Part shown: piece after piece, positions 17,275-25,726 of the stretch
How the letters are laid out: every line of letters begins with the position of its first letter
Position numbering within the stretch: position 1 is the first letter of the stretch
The notes under the pieces: generated by a model
Database searches by the model: none
What the model was told of the DNA's origin: nothing
What the model saw: the letters and a program-made list of their open reading frames with translations, nothing else
Assembly: GCF_902497555.1 (NCBI RefSeq)
Contig: NZ_CABVGP010000002.1
Coordinates: forward strand, 2,740,501 to 2,804,500
DNA length: 64,000 nucleotides
Direction: 5' to 3'
Source of the DNA: Amycolatopsis camponoti
GTDB lineage: Bacteria; Actinomycetota; Actinomycetes; Mycobacteriales; Pseudonocardiaceae
Position numbers and translations under genes: made by a program

Positions 17275-17637
17275 CGGCGTGGGGACACGAAGGGAGCGCT
17301 CGGCTCCGCTCGCCGGTGACCCGGTGTGCCCGGTGTCGCGTTGATCATCACAGCCCTCCGCCCGGTCCGGCCACTTCGGGGTGGCACCGCCGAGGTCCGG
17401 GGCGGACACCACCGAGGATAGCCCGCCCGGCCCGCTCGGGACCTCGGCGAACGGGTGGGTACCGCTGCCCGGGCGCCCGCGATGCCGAAGCGGGCTTGCG
17501 GTGAACCGGCGGGCCCGGCCGGGCGCGGTACGCTCGGCACAGCGCCGAAGTGCCCGGTCCCCGCGCTTGCGACGACCGGACGCCCGCGCTCGCGCCCGAG
17601 GTGGCGGGAGCCGGACGGTGATGCCTGGAGCGAACCC
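17275..17637. other. Divergent intergenic region
   Basis: This 363-bp region separates a small minus-strand gene from the STAS gene. I see no recognisable small gene. Promoters for both are expected here; the only clear element is GGAG 8 nt before ATG 17638. Confidence 0.4.
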
Positions 17638-18087
17638 ATGAAGCTCAGCGCGCTGACCATCCGCCGTGGCCCCGACTTCGCACCGGAACCGGTGGTACCG
17701 CTCGTGTTCGGCACACGCCGGGCGCCGTCGCCGGGGCTGAGGCTGGGGGAAGAGCTGATCGGCCGCACCGCGATCCTGGCCCTGGACGGCGAATTCGACT
17801 CCTACACCGCACCCGAGGTCGACCGGGTCCTCGACCTGGTCCTGCGCCGGTGCCCGCAGCGGCTCGTGGTGGACCTCGCGCGGGTCCGCGTCCTGAGTTC
17901 GGCTGGCCTCGAAGTGCTCGTCGCCTGCCACCGGCGGGCCGGCCCGCGGACCGATCTGCGCGTCGTGGCGGCGACGCGGTCGACGTGGCGGCCGTTGCGG
18001 ATCGCCCGGCTGCACGAGACCCTGGTCATCCACAGCTCGCGGGCGGCCGCCGTCGCCGCTCCCGGGTTCGGGGAGCCACGCGCGTGA
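17638..18087 (+). CDS. STAS-domain anti-sigma factor antagonist (phosphorylatable serine kept)
   Basis: The 149-residue protein has about 40 leader residues and then a STAS domain with GRTAILALDGEFDSYTAPEVDRVL and LVVDLARVRVLSSAGLEVLV. In the usual D-S-S/T-G-L motif the phosphorylated serine corresponds to Ser88 here, so this copy can probably be switched by an anti-sigma kinase. It likely frees a sigma factor under stress. A close paralogue at 22917 lacks that serine. The C-terminus (IHSSRAAAVAAP) is nearly the same in both. Confidence 0.85.
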   Translation: MKLSALTIRRGPDFAPEPVVPLVFGTRRAPSPGLRLGEELIGRTAILALDGEFDSYTAPEVDRVLDLVLRRCPQRLVVDLARVRVLSSAGLEVLVACHRRAGPRTDLRVVAATRSTWRPLRIARLHETLVIHSSRAAAVAAPGFGEPRA

Positions 18088-18106
18088 CCCCCGGTTTCCG
18101 GCCGCC

Positions 18107-18640
18107 CTAGGGGTTCGCCGTCGCTTCGCGTGCGATCACGTCGTCGGCCAGCCGGGCGAGGACGGTGTCGACGGCGGGGCCGAGCTTCTGGACGCAGTCG
18201 CAGTCGGGGCCGTGGGCGTCCCGGTGCCAGGCGAACAGGTACTGCAGGGCGAGCTGGTCGACGCGGAAGTCGTGCTCGGCTTCGATCCGGTCGCGTTCGG
18301 CCTGCCGGTTCTGCGACAGCAGCAGCAACGGGGCCGCGTAGGCGGCTTGGGTGGAGAACACGAGGTTCAGCAGGATGAACGGGTACGGGTCCCAGCCGCC
18401 CGCCCAGGCCACGAGGTTGAGCCCGATCCACAGCAGCACGATCACGCTCTGCCCGACGATGAACGGCCACGAGCCGAACGAAGCGGTGACCCGGTCGGCG
18501 ATCCGTGCACCCGCGGTCCGGTGCTCGTACCGATGCCGATTGGCGGGGGAGCGGAACTCGCGCTTGTGTCCTTTTCGGACGTTCATCGGCCCGTTCCGGT
18601 TGTGCCTCGGGGTGCCCGGGCCGGTATCGGCTTCGGTCAT
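18107..18640 (-). CDS. DUF1003 membrane protein
   Basis: The 177-residue protein has a charged N-terminus, two membrane helices (about 60-82 and 88-108) and the DUF1003 signature FGSWPFIVGQSVIVLLWIGLN followed by FSTQAAYAAPLLLLSQNRQA. A cytoplasmic helix continues to the C-terminus. Function is unknown; relatives are sometimes linked with cyclic-nucleotide sensing. It begins 32 bp after the DUF5994 gene on the same strand, probably in one operon. An internal ATG at 18586 is an alternative start. Confidence 0.85.
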   Translation of the reverse strand: MTEADTGPGTPRHNRNGPMNVRKGHKREFRSPANRHRYEHRTAGARIADRVTASFGSWPFIVGQSVIVLLWIGLNLVAWAGGWDPYPFILLNLVFSTQAAYAAPLLLLSQNRQAERDRIEAEHDFRVDQLALQYLFAWHRDAHGPDCDCVQKLGPAVDTVLARLADDVIAREATANP

Positions 18641-18672
18641 CGGTCTCGTGTTCCGTGGTTCGGCGGGGGAGG

Positions 18673-19212
18673 TCAGGAGACTTGCCCGCCTTCGGTTTCC
18701 CAGCCGTCTTCGCTGGTGTCGGGGTGGAGCCGGGGTGCCGCCGGAGCGACGAGGGCCCCGCTCGCGGCCAGGATGTCCGCGGGCCGGTCGGTGTTGCCGC
18801 GACGGGACGCGGTCGTCAGCGCTCGGTGGCCCGCCGGGTCCGCCGCCTCCGGGGGAACGACGAGGAGCGTGAGCTGATCCGGTTCCGAGCCGGTGATCGA
18901 CAGAACGTGGCCGTCCCGGTCGAGGAGACCGTCGAGCCGGACGACGTGGCCGCCGATCTCCATCCGCCGCGGCGCACCGTCCCATTCGGACACGGTGTAC
19001 GCCACCCTGGTGAGGTAGCCCATCCGGGCCGTGAGCACCGCGGCCAGCCCCGGCAGTTCCGCCGCGAGATCACGCGACCGCGGCCACCAGCCGCCGTCGA
19101 CGTGACCAGCCGGCCCGCCCTGCGGTTTCCACCCCAGCCTGGGGGCGGGAGGGGTACCTCGACGCGGTCGCGCGGAGGGCGTTCCGGTTCTGGTGGGCGA
19201 TTCCGGCGTCAT
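18673..19212 (-). CDS. DUF5994 family protein (copy 2)
   Basis: This 179-residue protein carries GHVDGGWWPRSRDLAAELPG, YTVSEWDGAPRRMEIGGHVV and EPDQLTLLVVPPEA, matching the other two DUF5994 proteins of the window but with extra Pro/Arg-rich N-terminal residues. It leads a two-gene unit with the DUF1003 protein. A TAGAAT hexamer about 95 bp upstream could be its -10 element. Confidence 0.83.
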   Translation of the reverse strand: MTPESPTRTGTPSARPRRGTPPAPRLGWKPQGGPAGHVDGGWWPRSRDLAAELPGLAAVLTARMGYLTRVAYTVSEWDGAPRRMEIGGHVVRLDGLLDRDGHVLSITGSEPDQLTLLVVPPEAADPAGHRALTTASRRGNTDRPADILAASGALVAPAAPRLHPDTSEDGWETEGGQVS

Positions 19213-19312
19213 GCCGCTGTCCCGTCCCGATCGCGGTGATCGATGTGGAGGGCAACCGAGGACGGCGCGGGCTCTGCCGCCGACGCGCGAAATGCTCTCG
19301 GTACCTCGGATT

Positions 19313-19660
19313 CTACACCTGTCGCGGCGCATTTCGCGGCTCGCCCAGCTGCGAGACGTGATCTTCGGGGGCATCGGGGACCGGTGGTTCGCCGGCCGGT
19401 TGCGCGGTCACGGCGATGATGTCCCGGTCGTCGACCCAGCGCACCGAGGTCGCGGGGCCGTCGTCGGCGACGATGGGGACGCGGGCCCCTCCGGGGCCGA
19501 ACTCGGGCCGGCCGGCGAGGCTGCCGGTCCGCGGCGAGCGGGGATCCGGGCCGGCGTAGGTGACGCGCCAGCTCCCGACGCTGAACGCGATCTGGCGCCG
19601 AGGCGGGAAGGGAGTGACGTCGTCAGCCGGCACGTCGCGGTCCGGGTTCCCGGCAGTCAT
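19313..19660 (-). CDS. Hypothetical protein (115 residues)
   Basis: The 115-residue product begins MTAGNPDRDVPADDVTPFPP and contains IAFSVGSWRVTYAGPDPRSP and TSVRWVDDRDIIAVTAQPAG, which look like short beta strands. ATG 19660 follows GAGGAGGAG closely, a strong start. No family is recognised. Confidence 0.6.
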   Translation of the reverse strand: MTAGNPDRDVPADDVTPFPPRRQIAFSVGSWRVTYAGPDPRSPRTGSLAGRPEFGPGGARVPIVADDGPATSVRWVDDRDIIAVTAQPAGEPPVPDAPEDHVSQLGEPRNAPRQV

Positions 19661-19872
19661 CCGTCTCCTCCTCGGCCGTGGGTGCGTTCCGCGCGGTGCG
19701 GGGAACGGCGGGCACGCCGAGGTCTGGGGCGGTCCGGACAGCCTAGGCGTCCTACGCCATCCACCAGGGTTGAATCCCCCGGACGGGGGACCTCGAATGG
19801 AGGCGACGGTTGCGGGTCCGGTCGGCGCGCGAGATCGGTCTGCCGCGGACCGAGGTCGTCCCCGGAGCCGGC

Positions 19873-21048
19873 TCAGCCGTCGTGGACGGGCACCGGTCGT
19901 CGCCCCGGCACCGGGCGGGAGCCGCCGCTCCCGGCAAGAGTCGTCGAGGCCAGCTCCGCCACGAGCGCGGCCGGTGAGCAGGTCTCCGCGAACAGCGCGC
20001 GTTGGCGTGCCGCGCCGGTTTCCCCGGCCCGCACCGCGGCGAGCTGCCGCTCGATCGTCGCGAAGTCCCCGGTGGCCTCCAAGGCCGGCCGGACGTAGTC
20101 CAGGAGCCGGCCGACGAGCACGTGGTTCGGGAGGACCCGGCCGGTGCAGGGATCGATGCCTGGGCCGGGGTAGCCGCCGCGGGCCGCGGCGGTGAGCGAT
20201 GCGACGACCGGCGCGGTCCGCACCGGCCGCGGCGCGACGCCGGCCCGGGCCTCCGCGAGGATCGTGACCACCAGGGCGCGGATCAGCCCGGCGAGCAGCA
20301 CGGCGTCTTCGGCCGTCAAGCCGACGTCCGCGATGCGGATCTCGACCGTCGGGTACTTCGGTGAGAGCCGGGCGTAGTAGTAGACCCCGTTCGCGTCCAA
20401 CGCCTCATCACGGCGTACCGCGCCGTCGACGCTCGCGGCGTAGGCGGTCGCGTCCGGCCAGTCCAGGGGCGGGTTCGCGGTCGGCCAGCGCGACCACAGC
20501 GGGTACCGCCCGCTGGCCCACCCGGAGTCCGCGTCGTGGGCGAGCGGCGAATTGGCGCTGATGGCGAGGAGCGGGGCGAGCCAGGGCCGCAGGCCGGCCA
20601 GGACCCGGACGCCGAGTGCCGGGGACGGGATGCCGACGTGCACGTGGCAGGCGCACGTGCCGGCTTCCGGGAGGAGCGCGGGATATCGGGCGGCCAGCGC
20701 GCGGTAGCGGGGTTCGGCGGTGACGCCGGGCAGGCCCGGCAGGTCGCCGCAAGGGGGTGTCCCGGACGCCAGCACCAGGCAGCCGGCGCGACCGGCCGCG
20801 TCGGCCACGAGCCGGCGCAACCCGAGCAGCTCCGCCCGGATTTCGTCGAGGCCGGTGTGGATCCCGGTGGCGGTTTCGATCTGGAACCGCAGGAACTCCG
20901 GCATCACGGCGGGTTCGCCGTCGAGCAGCTCCAGCACCCGGGGCGCGGCGAGCGCCACCCCACCGGTCGCCGGGTCCGCGAGGATGAACTCCTCCTCCAC
21001 GCCGAGGGTCAGATCGTTCCTTTCCGGCAGGGAAAGTCGCACGTGCAC
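19873..21048 (-). CDS. GCS2-type carboxylate-amine ligase (YbdK/EgtA-like)
   Basis: The 391-residue enzyme has LTLGVEEEFILADPATG near its start, the metal/ATP-binding EEEF of glutamate-cysteine ligase type 2, plus ETATGIHTGLDEIRAELLGL, TCACHVHVGIP and YPTVEIRIADVG. The family makes gamma-glutamylcysteine or related amides; in actinobacteria roles in ergothioneine synthesis or weak GCS activity are known. Without neighbouring egt genes the substrate is open. Two DevR-like boxes lie 58-93 bp upstream on the same strand, putting it in the predicted hypoxia regulon. Confidence 0.85.
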   Translation of the reverse strand: MHVRLSLPERNDLTLGVEEEFILADPATGGVALAAPRVLELLDGEPAVMPEFLRFQIETATGIHTGLDEIRAELLGLRRLVADAAGRAGCLVLASGTPPCGDLPGLPGVTAEPRYRALAARYPALLPEAGTCACHVHVGIPSPALGVRVLAGLRPWLAPLLAISANSPLAHDADSGWASGRYPLWSRWPTANPPLDWPDATAYAASVDGAVRRDEALDANGVYYYARLSPKYPTVEIRIADVGLTAEDAVLLAGLIRALVVTILAEARAGVAPRPVRTAPVVASLTAAARGGYPGPGIDPCTGRVLPNHVLVGRLLDYVRPALEATGDFATIERQLAAVRAGETGAARQRALFAETCSPAALVAELASTTLAGSGGSRPVPGRRPVPVHDG

Positions 21049-21424
21049 GGCCGGGCTCCGTCCCTCGGTGGATCGCCAGTCTCACCGGCTCACCCGGTCC
21101 CGCGTAGGGCCTCAGGTCACCCATCGGGGAACTTTCGGCCCTTCCGCGGGACCGGCGGCGGACGGACCCGGAGTGCGCAAGACGATGGGGCGGCCCTCCG
21201 CATTTCCCATTTGTGTTCCAGCGGATGCACGTGAATGTTCCCGCCCTTTCAAAAAGAATCTTTCGGCATTACCCGTCCGGTGGGTTCGTGGCGCTCACGA
21301 TCGGCTAAAATCGGTTGACGCTCCGGACCCTGGTGGTGCATCCAGTCACACCTGGAAACGGAGGCGCTGCGATGGTCGGTATTTCCGTGCTTTTCGCGCC
21401 CGTGTCCTTACCGAGGAATCGTCG
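21049..21424. other. Divergent intergenic region
   Basis: Besides the boxes at 21106-21141, this 376-bp region has an AT-richer segment (about 21190-21310) and TTGACG at 21314-21319 that could serve as a -35 element for the plus-strand gene at 21425. No clear -10 follows at 17 bp. Confidence 0.45.
21106..21141 (-). promoter_or_regulatory. Tandem DevR/DosR-like boxes upstream of the GCS2 ligase
   Basis: Read on the minus strand, GGGCCGAAAGTTCC (21141-21128) matches the DosR core at 11 of 14 positions, and GGTGACCTGAGGCCCT (21121-21106) resembles the GGTGACCAACGGCCCT sites upstream of the phosphoribosyltransferase and the first nitroreductase. The two start 20 bp apart. Confidence 0.6.
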
Positions 21425-22393
21425 ATGACCACCGCCGCGCGCGGCGAACCACTGCCGTTCCGGGTCGAGGTGAGCGATCTCGAAGCGCTCGAGGCGACGA
21501 CCCGCGCGTTCCGCGCCCTGGACTACCGGTACGGCGGCGGGTACTGCCACGCCCCGCTCGCCGCACTCGCCTCGTGGACGGTTCTGCTGCGCGAGGGATC
21601 CGTTCCGCCGCGGCTGCGGCGACGGCTTTGCCGTGGTCTGGCCGACCTGCACAACCTGCTGGCGTGGACGGAGTTCGACTCCGGTCGCGACGGGGCGGCC
21701 CTCCGATCGTTCGACGTGGCGGCGGAGCTGGCCGGGGAAGCCGGGGACCACGATCTGCTCGCCAACGTCAGCTACCGGCGCGGTCGGCTGCACCTGCACC
21801 GCGGCTCGGTCGACGACGCGCTGGCGGAGTTCGCTCGTGGGCAGGACGCGGCGGTGCGGGGGGCGTCGGCCCGGGCGCGGGCCATCCTGTCGATCAACCA
21901 GGCGTGGGCCTGGGCGATGCGGGCGGACGAGTCCGCCGCCTTGCGGCACCTGGGCCAGGCGATCGACGCGTTCCCCGGCGACGCGTCCGCGGCGCCCTGG
22001 ACGCGGTTCTTCGACGCGAACGATCTCGCCGCCATGACCGGAACGGTCCGGGTCGAGCTCGGCCGTACCGTGGGGCGCTACCACGCGGTCCTCGCGATCC
22101 CGTTCCTCGACGACGCGGTGGCCGCCTACGGGCCGGAGATGAGCAGAAGCCGTTCGCTGACCCAGATCATGCTCGCCCTCGCCCACACCCTCGGGCGCGA
22201 CACCGAGGCGGCCGCGCGCGTGGGGACGGAGGCCATCAGCCTCGCACGCGCGATCCGGTCGGTGCGCGCAAAGGGGCGCTTGCGGCCGCTGGAGGCCGCG
22301 CTCCGGGACCGCTCGAGCAGCCGGGCCGGCGGGGAACTGCTGACCCGGATCGCCGAGTTCCAGGCGGAACCCGGGGACGTCCCGGCCGGCTGA
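21425..22393 (+). CDS. TPR-like helical protein resembling the C-terminal half of XRE-type regulators
   Basis: The 322-residue protein is all helical. From about residue 55 it has tetratricopeptide-like pairs: ADLHNLLAWTEFDSGRDGAA, LANVSYRRGRLHLHRGSVDD, ARAILSINQAWAWAMRADES and ALAHTLGRDTEAAARVGTEA. This is the usual sensor half of actinobacterial XRE regulators, but there is no N-terminal helix-turn-helix. ATG 21425 follows AGGAA. It may act as a stand-alone adaptor. Confidence 0.7.
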   Translation: MTTAARGEPLPFRVEVSDLEALEATTRAFRALDYRYGGGYCHAPLAALASWTVLLREGSVPPRLRRRLCRGLADLHNLLAWTEFDSGRDGAALRSFDVAAELAGEAGDHDLLANVSYRRGRLHLHRGSVDDALAEFARGQDAAVRGASARARAILSINQAWAWAMRADESAALRHLGQAIDAFPGDASAAPWTRFFDANDLAAMTGTVRVELGRTVGRYHAVLAIPFLDDAVAAYGPEMSRSRSLTQIMLALAHTLGRDTEAAARVGTEAISLARAIRSVRAKGRLRPLEAALRDRSSSRAGGELLTRIAEFQAEPGDVPAG

Positions 22394-22437
22394 GCCCGAC
22401 CGGCCGGGCGTCACGGCAGTGCGGTGGACGCGAGAAA

Positions 22438-22452
22438 GGTTCCTTCGGCCCT
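22438..22452 (+). promoter_or_regulatory. DevR-like box upstream of the HPF-like gene
   Basis: GGTTCCTTCGGCCCT at 22438-22452 shares the GG-CC-CGGCCCT framework of the other candidate boxes and lies 115 bp before the HPF-like start. It matches the mycobacterial core at only 9 of 14 positions, and no second box is clear. Confidence 0.4.
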
Positions 22453-22566
22453 CGGGCCGGGGGCGGGCGACTCTGGGCAGACCGTCGCCGGAGTGGACAC
22501 GGTGGTCGGAGGCCGGACGCCCGCGTCGCGCAGACCCGGGCCGGCCGGTCGGCGAGAGGACAACAC

Positions 22567-22920
22567 ATGCAGATCCAGATCAGCACGGACCGAGCCGTGG
22601 CCGGTGGCGAAGAGCTGCTCCGGCACTTCGAGGGAGAGCTGGCCGCCACGTTGTCGCGGTTCAGCGACCACATCACGCGGCTGGAGGTCCACTTCAGCGA
22701 GGAATCCGCCACCGACGGACCGGACCGCCGCTGCGTGCTCGAGGCCCGGCCGGTCGGACGGCGGACGGTGGCCGTCAGCCACCACGCGGGTTCGGTCGCC
22801 GAGGCGTGCCGGGGTGCCGTGCACAAACTCGAGAGCGTGCTCGAAGGTGTGTACGGGCGGACCGACCACCACAAGGGCGGGGACTCCATCCGGCACCAGG
22901 GCGGGCGTGCCGGGTCATGA
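22567..22920 (+). CDS. HPF/RaiA-type ribosome-associated protein
   Basis: The 117-residue protein (MQIQISTDRAVAGGEELLRH at its start) follows the short HPF/RaiA pattern, a beta strand, a helix and then LSRFSDHITRLEVHFSEES, with a basic C-terminal half. These proteins bind the small ribosomal subunit and silence or protect it in stationary phase or hypoxia; DosR controls one in M. tuberculosis. It lacks the long C-terminal dimerisation domain. Its stop overlaps the STAS gene by 4 bp (ATGA). Confidence 0.75.
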   Translation: MQIQISTDRAVAGGEELLRHFEGELAATLSRFSDHITRLEVHFSEESATDGPDRRCVLEARPVGRRTVAVSHHAGSVAEACRGAVHKLESVLEGVYGRTDHHKGGDSIRHQGGRAGS

Positions 22921-23363
22921 CCGTGCACCGTGGACAGTGTGCGCCGATCGTGCCCTCCGTCGTCATCGACTTCCCGCGCGCGCCGGTCGCCGGTCACCGG
23001 TACCAGGATTTGACGATCACCGTGGAGCGGCTCGGCGAGACGCTGGTCGTCGCCGTGGACGGGGACGTCGACCTCGGCACGGCGCCGATGCTGCACGACG
23101 TCCTGGACGCGAACCTGGGCCGGGCGCCGCGGCGGATCGTCGTGGACCTGTCGCTCGTGCGGTTCCTGAACGCCGCTGGGCTGGAGGTGCTGCTCGACGC
23201 CCACCGCCGGGCCTCCCCGGGCACCGATGTGCGGCTGGTCGCCACGACGCGCGCGACCTGGCGGCCGCTGCGGCTCACTCGCACCGATGAACGCCTGGTC
23301 GTCCACACCTCGCGGGCAGCGGCCATCGCGGCGCCGCTGTGGGCGGCGGCGGACACCGGCTGA
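22917..23363 (+). CDS. STAS-domain protein lacking the phosphorylatable serine
   Basis: The 148-residue protein has the STAS fold pattern with ETLVVAVDGDVDLGTAPMLH and IVVDLSLVRFLNAAGLEVLL. The motif reads N-A-A-G-L (85-89) where anti-sigma antagonists have D-S-S/T-G-L, so the usual phosphoserine is an alanine (Ala86). It may be constitutively in the unphosphorylated-like state, or not work by partner switching. It is coupled to the HPF-like gene and closely resembles the STAS protein at 17638. Confidence 0.83.
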   Translation: MTVHRGQCAPIVPSVVIDFPRAPVAGHRYQDLTITVERLGETLVVAVDGDVDLGTAPMLHDVLDANLGRAPRRIVVDLSLVRFLNAAGLEVLLDAHRRASPGTDVRLVATTRATWRPLRLTRTDERLVVHTSRAAAIAAPLWAAADTG

Positions 23364-23400
23364 CGCCGGAACCCGGTTTCACCTGCCGGAAAGGGACGGC

Positions 23401-23769
23401 TCAGTTCCCGGTCCGCTCGTCGGAACCGGGTGGCCGGGCGTCGAGGATGTCGGTGGCCCGCACCAGGCTGATCTGCTCGTCCGAGGCGGACCCCTGCCGG
23501 CGGATGGGCACCCAGGTGGTGCTGGTGTGCTCGTCGCGCAGGCTGTGCCCCGCGACGGTCCCGACGTTTTCGCGCCACGCCGGGGCCGCGCGCGAGGCGC
23601 GGTGGCGGTAGCGGTAGCGGACGACCCACCCGGGTGGGTACCCACCGCCGTGGCGCGTGGGCCAGGTCCGGTTCGCGCTCCCCGTGGTCCGTCCCGCCGG
23701 GTACGCATCGGTCTGCTCGTCGTCCACCGGTGCCAGCCTTCGCTCGCGGCGCACGGAGTACGCCGTCAT
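23401..23769 (-). CDS. Hypothetical protein (122 residues)
   Basis: This product (MTAYSVRRERRLAPVDDEQT at its start) is basic, rich in R, T and W, with RTWPTRHGGGYPPGWVVRYR in the middle. Its ATG overlaps the stop of the AI-2E transporter gene by 4 bp, the main reason to accept it. No family is recognised. Confidence 0.55.
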   Translation of the reverse strand: MTAYSVRRERRLAPVDDEQTDAYPAGRTTGSANRTWPTRHGGGYPPGWVVRYRYRHRASRAAPAWRENVGTVAGHSLRDEHTSTTWVPIRRQGSASDEQISLVRATDILDARPPGSDERTGN

Positions 23770-24899
23770 GCTTCGCCGGGGTCCGGGGCGCGGTCTTCCA
23801 CACTAGAACGGGTAGTCCCGGGCGCGGTTCGCCCGGGCGAGTGGTTCTCCGGCCGGGTGGCCAGGCTGCGCACGCCCGAGCTGAAGACGGCGAGCAGGGG
23901 CACGGCGAGCAGGGCACCCACGATGCCGGCGGTGACCAGCCCGATGGTGAGGGCGAGGACCACAGCGAGGGGATGAAGCCGGACGGCGCGCCCGAGCAGG
24001 AGTGGCTGCAGGACGTGGCTTTCGAGCTGCATGACACCGACGACGACGGCGAGCACGATGACGGCGGCCCACACGCCGTTGGTCACCAGGGCCACGAGGA
24101 CGGCGATCGCGCCCGCGATCACCGAGCCGATGACCGGGACGAACGCGCCGAGGAAGACCAGCGCGCTCAACGGAGCCGCCAGCGGGACCCCGATGATCAC
24201 CAGGCCGAGGCCGATGCCGACGGCGTCGACGAGCGCGACGGCCGCCGTGCCGCGGATGTAGTGCGCCAGGGTGGTGAACCCGCTGCGCCCGGCGGCGTCG
24301 ACGCGGTCGCGCACGCGGGCCGGGACGGCCCGCAGCACGAACACCCAGATCACGCGGCCCTGGGCGAGGAAGAAGATCAAGCAGAACACGACGAGCAGGG
24401 CTTCGGCGAGCAGTTCGCCCACGGTCACCGCCGTGGTGAGGGCGCCCGAGGCGATCGCCGACTTGTTCCGGCCGAGCATGGCGGTCAGGTTGCCGAGCAT
24501 CTCGTCGAGCTGGCCCTGGCTCAGGTGCAGCGGCCCGGTCTTCAGCCAGGTGTTCAGGTCGGTCAGGCTCGCGGTGACCTGGTCGATCAGCGCGGGCATG
24601 CCGACGGTGACGCTGATGACCACGAACGTCACCACGCCGCCGGCCAGGGCGATTCCCCCGACCAGCACGATCGCGGCCGCCAGCCCGCGGGGGACCTTCT
24701 TGCCCACCAGCCAGGAAACGGCCGGGGAGAACAGGCCCGCCAGCAGGAGCGCGACGGCGACCGGGACCAGCACCGAGGCCAGCTTGACGGCCAGGAAACC
24801 CACGACCGTCAGGGCGGCCGCGACGACCAGGGCGCGCCAGGCGACGGCGGCCGCGACGCGGAGCCCGTACGGTACCGGGGAAGAGTCGGGAGCCGGCAT
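23766..24899 (-). CDS. AI-2E family transporter
   Basis: The 377-residue membrane protein shows the family layout: N-terminal helix pairs, an extended amphipathic region (about 120-170), and C-terminal helices with LVFLGAFVPVIGSVIAGAIA and VMQLESHVLQPLLLGRAVRL, where the second stretch is the family signature. Members export AI-2 or act as Na+/H+ antiporters; the substrate here is unknown. It is followed by a coupled hypothetical gene. Confidence 0.87.
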   Translation of the reverse strand: MPAPDSSPVPYGLRVAAAVAWRALVVAAALTVVGFLAVKLASVLVPVAVALLLAGLFSPAVSWLVGKKVPRGLAAAIVLVGGIALAGGVVTFVVISVTVGMPALIDQVTASLTDLNTWLKTGPLHLSQGQLDEMLGNLTAMLGRNKSAIASGALTTAVTVGELLAEALLVVFCLIFFLAQGRVIWVFVLRAVPARVRDRVDAAGRSGFTTLAHYIRGTAAVALVDAVGIGLGLVIIGVPLAAPLSALVFLGAFVPVIGSVIAGAIAVLVALVTNGVWAAVIVLAVVVGVMQLESHVLQPLLLGRAVRLHPLAVVLALTIGLVTAGIVGALLAVPLLAVFSSGVRSLATRPENHSPGRTAPGTTRSSVEDRAPDPGEA

Positions 24900-25086
24900 C
24901 GGATCAGCGCGCGGCGGGTTGTGTTGCGAACATGAAGATCCTGCTCCTGGTGGGGGATGGCCGGGGCCGGCGATACTGCCGGCCGTCGCGAGAGCAGGGT
25001 CCGGACGCTCGGGAAGCCGCGCTCCGATCCTACTGCCGGCGGGCTCCCAGCGCGCTTTCGTTTCCCCGGCCGGGTGTGCCCCGCGG

Positions 25087-25539
25087 TCAGCCGCCCGCGG
25101 GGCGAGGCGAATCCGGTTCGGGGACGTCGCGGAGGTAGGGCCTCAGCTGCTCGGCCAGCGACCTTCGGGTCCCGGCAGCCACCGGCGCGGGACGCTCTTG
25201 GCCGGTGTGGCGCCCGGCGGCGGTGTCGGCGACGAACCGCGCGACCGCGTCCGGGTCCGGCACGAGGTCGCCGCCGCCTTGGTACGCGAGGACCACCGCG
25301 GCTTCGGCGGGGTCGGTTTCCACCGCGAGCGACCAGCCGCGCCGTTCGCTCCACACCAGCATGACGTCGTGGTCGGGCCGGTCGAGCCAGCGCCGGGGCA
25401 GCCCGAGGTAGGCGGTGGCCGTGTCGCTGATCTCCACCGTCGTGCTCTCGTCCGGGACGCCGACCGCGGCCGCGACGGCGCGCACGTACTCGCCGAGGCT
25501 GCGTTCCAGGGTTCGGGTGTCGGGTTCGGCATGCTCCAT
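25087..25539 (-). CDS. DUF6292 family protein
   Basis: The 150-residue product has LGEYVRAVAAAVGVPDESTT, GLPRRWLDRPDHDVMLVWSE, RGWSLAVETDPAEAAVVLAY and a C-terminal helix, matching actinobacterial DUF6292 proteins of unknown function. TAGCGT ends 7 nt before ATG 25539, so the mRNA is probably leaderless; a GTG at 25548 lies inside that hexamer region and is less likely. Confidence 0.75.
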   Translation of the reverse strand: MEHAEPDTRTLERSLGEYVRAVAAAVGVPDESTTVEISDTATAYLGLPRRWLDRPDHDVMLVWSERRGWSLAVETDPAEAAVVLAYQGGGDLVPDPDAVARFVADTAAGRHTGQERPAPVAAGTRRSLAEQLRPYLRDVPEPDSPRPAGG

Positions 25540-25726
25540 GCCCGCCACGCTAGGCGGCCGCCGCCCGGCGTGCCGGGCGGGCGACGTACCGGTCGTGCCG
25601 GGGGAACCTTTCCCTCGGTTCGTTCGTTATGGGTGGTGGCTGCTCTTGCCGCCCATCACTTCCACGGGCCTCTTGCAGCTTCGATCGCTCCGGACCCTGG
25701 CGACTGGCCGTGCCACGGAAAGAGCG

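Noticed and set aside
25595..25615. DevR-like box upstream of the acyl-CoA desaturase
   Set aside because: GGGGAACCTTTCCC is symmetric but matches the core at only about half its positions and has no second box at 20-23 bp.
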